Source: JBCCMB01 sp039026555
Lineage (GTDB): Bacteria; Pseudomonadota; Alphaproteobacteria; Caulobacterales; Hyphomonadaceae
Direction: 5' to 3'
Assembly: GCA_039026555.1 (NCBI GenBank)
Contig: JBCCMB010000174.1
Location: 1 to 5,078 of the forward strand
Length of the DNA stretch: 5,078 nt
The notes beneath the pieces were generated by a model. That model ran no database searches. It was not told the DNA's origin and worked only from the letters and a program-made list of their open reading frames with translations. Position numbers and translations under genes: made by a program. The first letter of the stretch is position 1, and each line of letters begins with the position of its first letter. Below, in pieces: positions 4,660 to 5,078 of the stretch.

Positions 4660-5078
4660 TCACTCGGAGACGTGCTTCACTAAGGCGGAAAACACATCCA
4701 CGCCGCGCGCAAGTTCAGACAGCGCGATCCACTCATTCGGTTGATGCGCCTGCTCGATCGATCCAGGCCCGCAAATAATGGTCGATAGGCCTGCGCTTTG
4801 GAATTGACCCGCCTCGGCGGCAAAGGACACCACGCGCGTTGAATTGTCGCCCGTGAGCGTTCGCGCAAGCGTTTCAGCCGATCCATTTGCTTCAGGCTGC
4901 AGCGGCGGCGCAGCGGATCGCCGCGTGACCGTCACACCGCCATCCGGCGCGATGTGTTTGATGCGTTTATCCGCCGCCGCGACCGCCTCGAAGAACGGCG
5001 CGAGCAACTCGTCTGGATCGACGCCTGCGGGACGGCGTAGATCAAACGAAAAGGCGCAGCGACGGGCCAGAATATTCG
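4660..5078 (-). CDS. argE: Acetylornithine deacetylase (M20 peptidase family), C-terminal part; 5' end outside the window
   Basis: The C-terminal 138 residues of a zinc-dependent M20-family amidohydrolase most like ArgE, which hydrolyses N-acetylornithine to ornithine and acetate in arginine biosynthesis (cytoplasm). The frame is open to the right edge, so the start and most metal ligands are not visible. The visible part starts in the dimerisation domain (NILARRCAFSFDLRRPAGVDPDEL) and returns to the catalytic domain. There FAAEAGQFQSAG and CGPGSIEQAHQPNEWI match the ArgE C-terminus; the His of AHQPNE is the last zinc ligand (His355 in E. coli numbering). The common AHKPDE reads AHQPNE here. 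The final helix (ELARGVDVFSALVKH) is typical and the TGA stop is at 4660-4662. Other M20 deacylases such as DapE are less likely, given the GPGSIEQAHQPNE segment. A possible weak terminator and the SNase-like gene follow downstream. Confidence 0.85.
   Translation of the reverse strand, partial: NILARRCAFSFDLRRPAGVDPDELLAPFFEAVAAADKRIKHIAPDGGVTVTRRSAAPPLQPEANGSAETLARTLTGDNSTRVVSFAAEAGQFQSAGLSTIICGPGSIEQAHQPNEWIALSELARGVDVFSALVKHVSE

Overview
The window looks like chromosomal DNA from an alphaproteobacterium. The evidence is a moderately GC-rich sequence with dense C/G third positions, a SucC/SucD pair of alphaproteobacterial type, and a short-chain dehydrogenase carrying a 'GFTYSEFHD' segment that I associate from memory with Caulobacterales-like genomes. 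The assignment is by family resemblance only; a Hyphomonadaceae/Parvularculaceae/Caulobacterales-type organism is my best guess. There are no RNA genes, CRISPR arrays or recognisable transposase genes.

Layout, left to right. Positions 1-124 are sequence I cannot identify, joined to the middle of sucD. The N-terminal half of sucD (to 589, minus strand) follows, then a complete sucC (595-1791, minus). Together these encode the two subunits of succinyl-CoA synthetase of the TCA cycle. sucC has its own good sigma-70-like promoter in the 235-bp gap upstream, and its ribosome-binding region is tandemly duplicated. Next is a PhoD-like secreted lipoprotein phosphatase gene (2027-3196, minus). A 160-bp divergent intergenic region separates it from an SDR oxidoreductase gene (3357-4163, plus). 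The SDR gene converges, with 3 bp between stop codons, on a small secreted staphylococcal-nuclease-like gene (4167-4604, minus). The window ends inside argE (4660-5078, minus; C-terminal part only), the acetylornithine deacetylase of arginine biosynthesis.

These are mostly independent housekeeping and envelope genes rather than one functional module; only sucC-sucD is a clear operon. The observation most worth following up is that SucD homology stops abruptly after about residue 155, before the region holding the catalytic phosphohistidine. This means either an insertion or rearrangement in a central metabolic gene, or a chimeric assembly end. Other points are a near-perfect inverted repeat sitting in the spacer of a possible promoter for the nuclease gene, which lacks a Shine-Dalgarno sequence, and the tandem-duplicated sucC ribosome-binding region. 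I found no convincing evidence of a new multi-gene system here.
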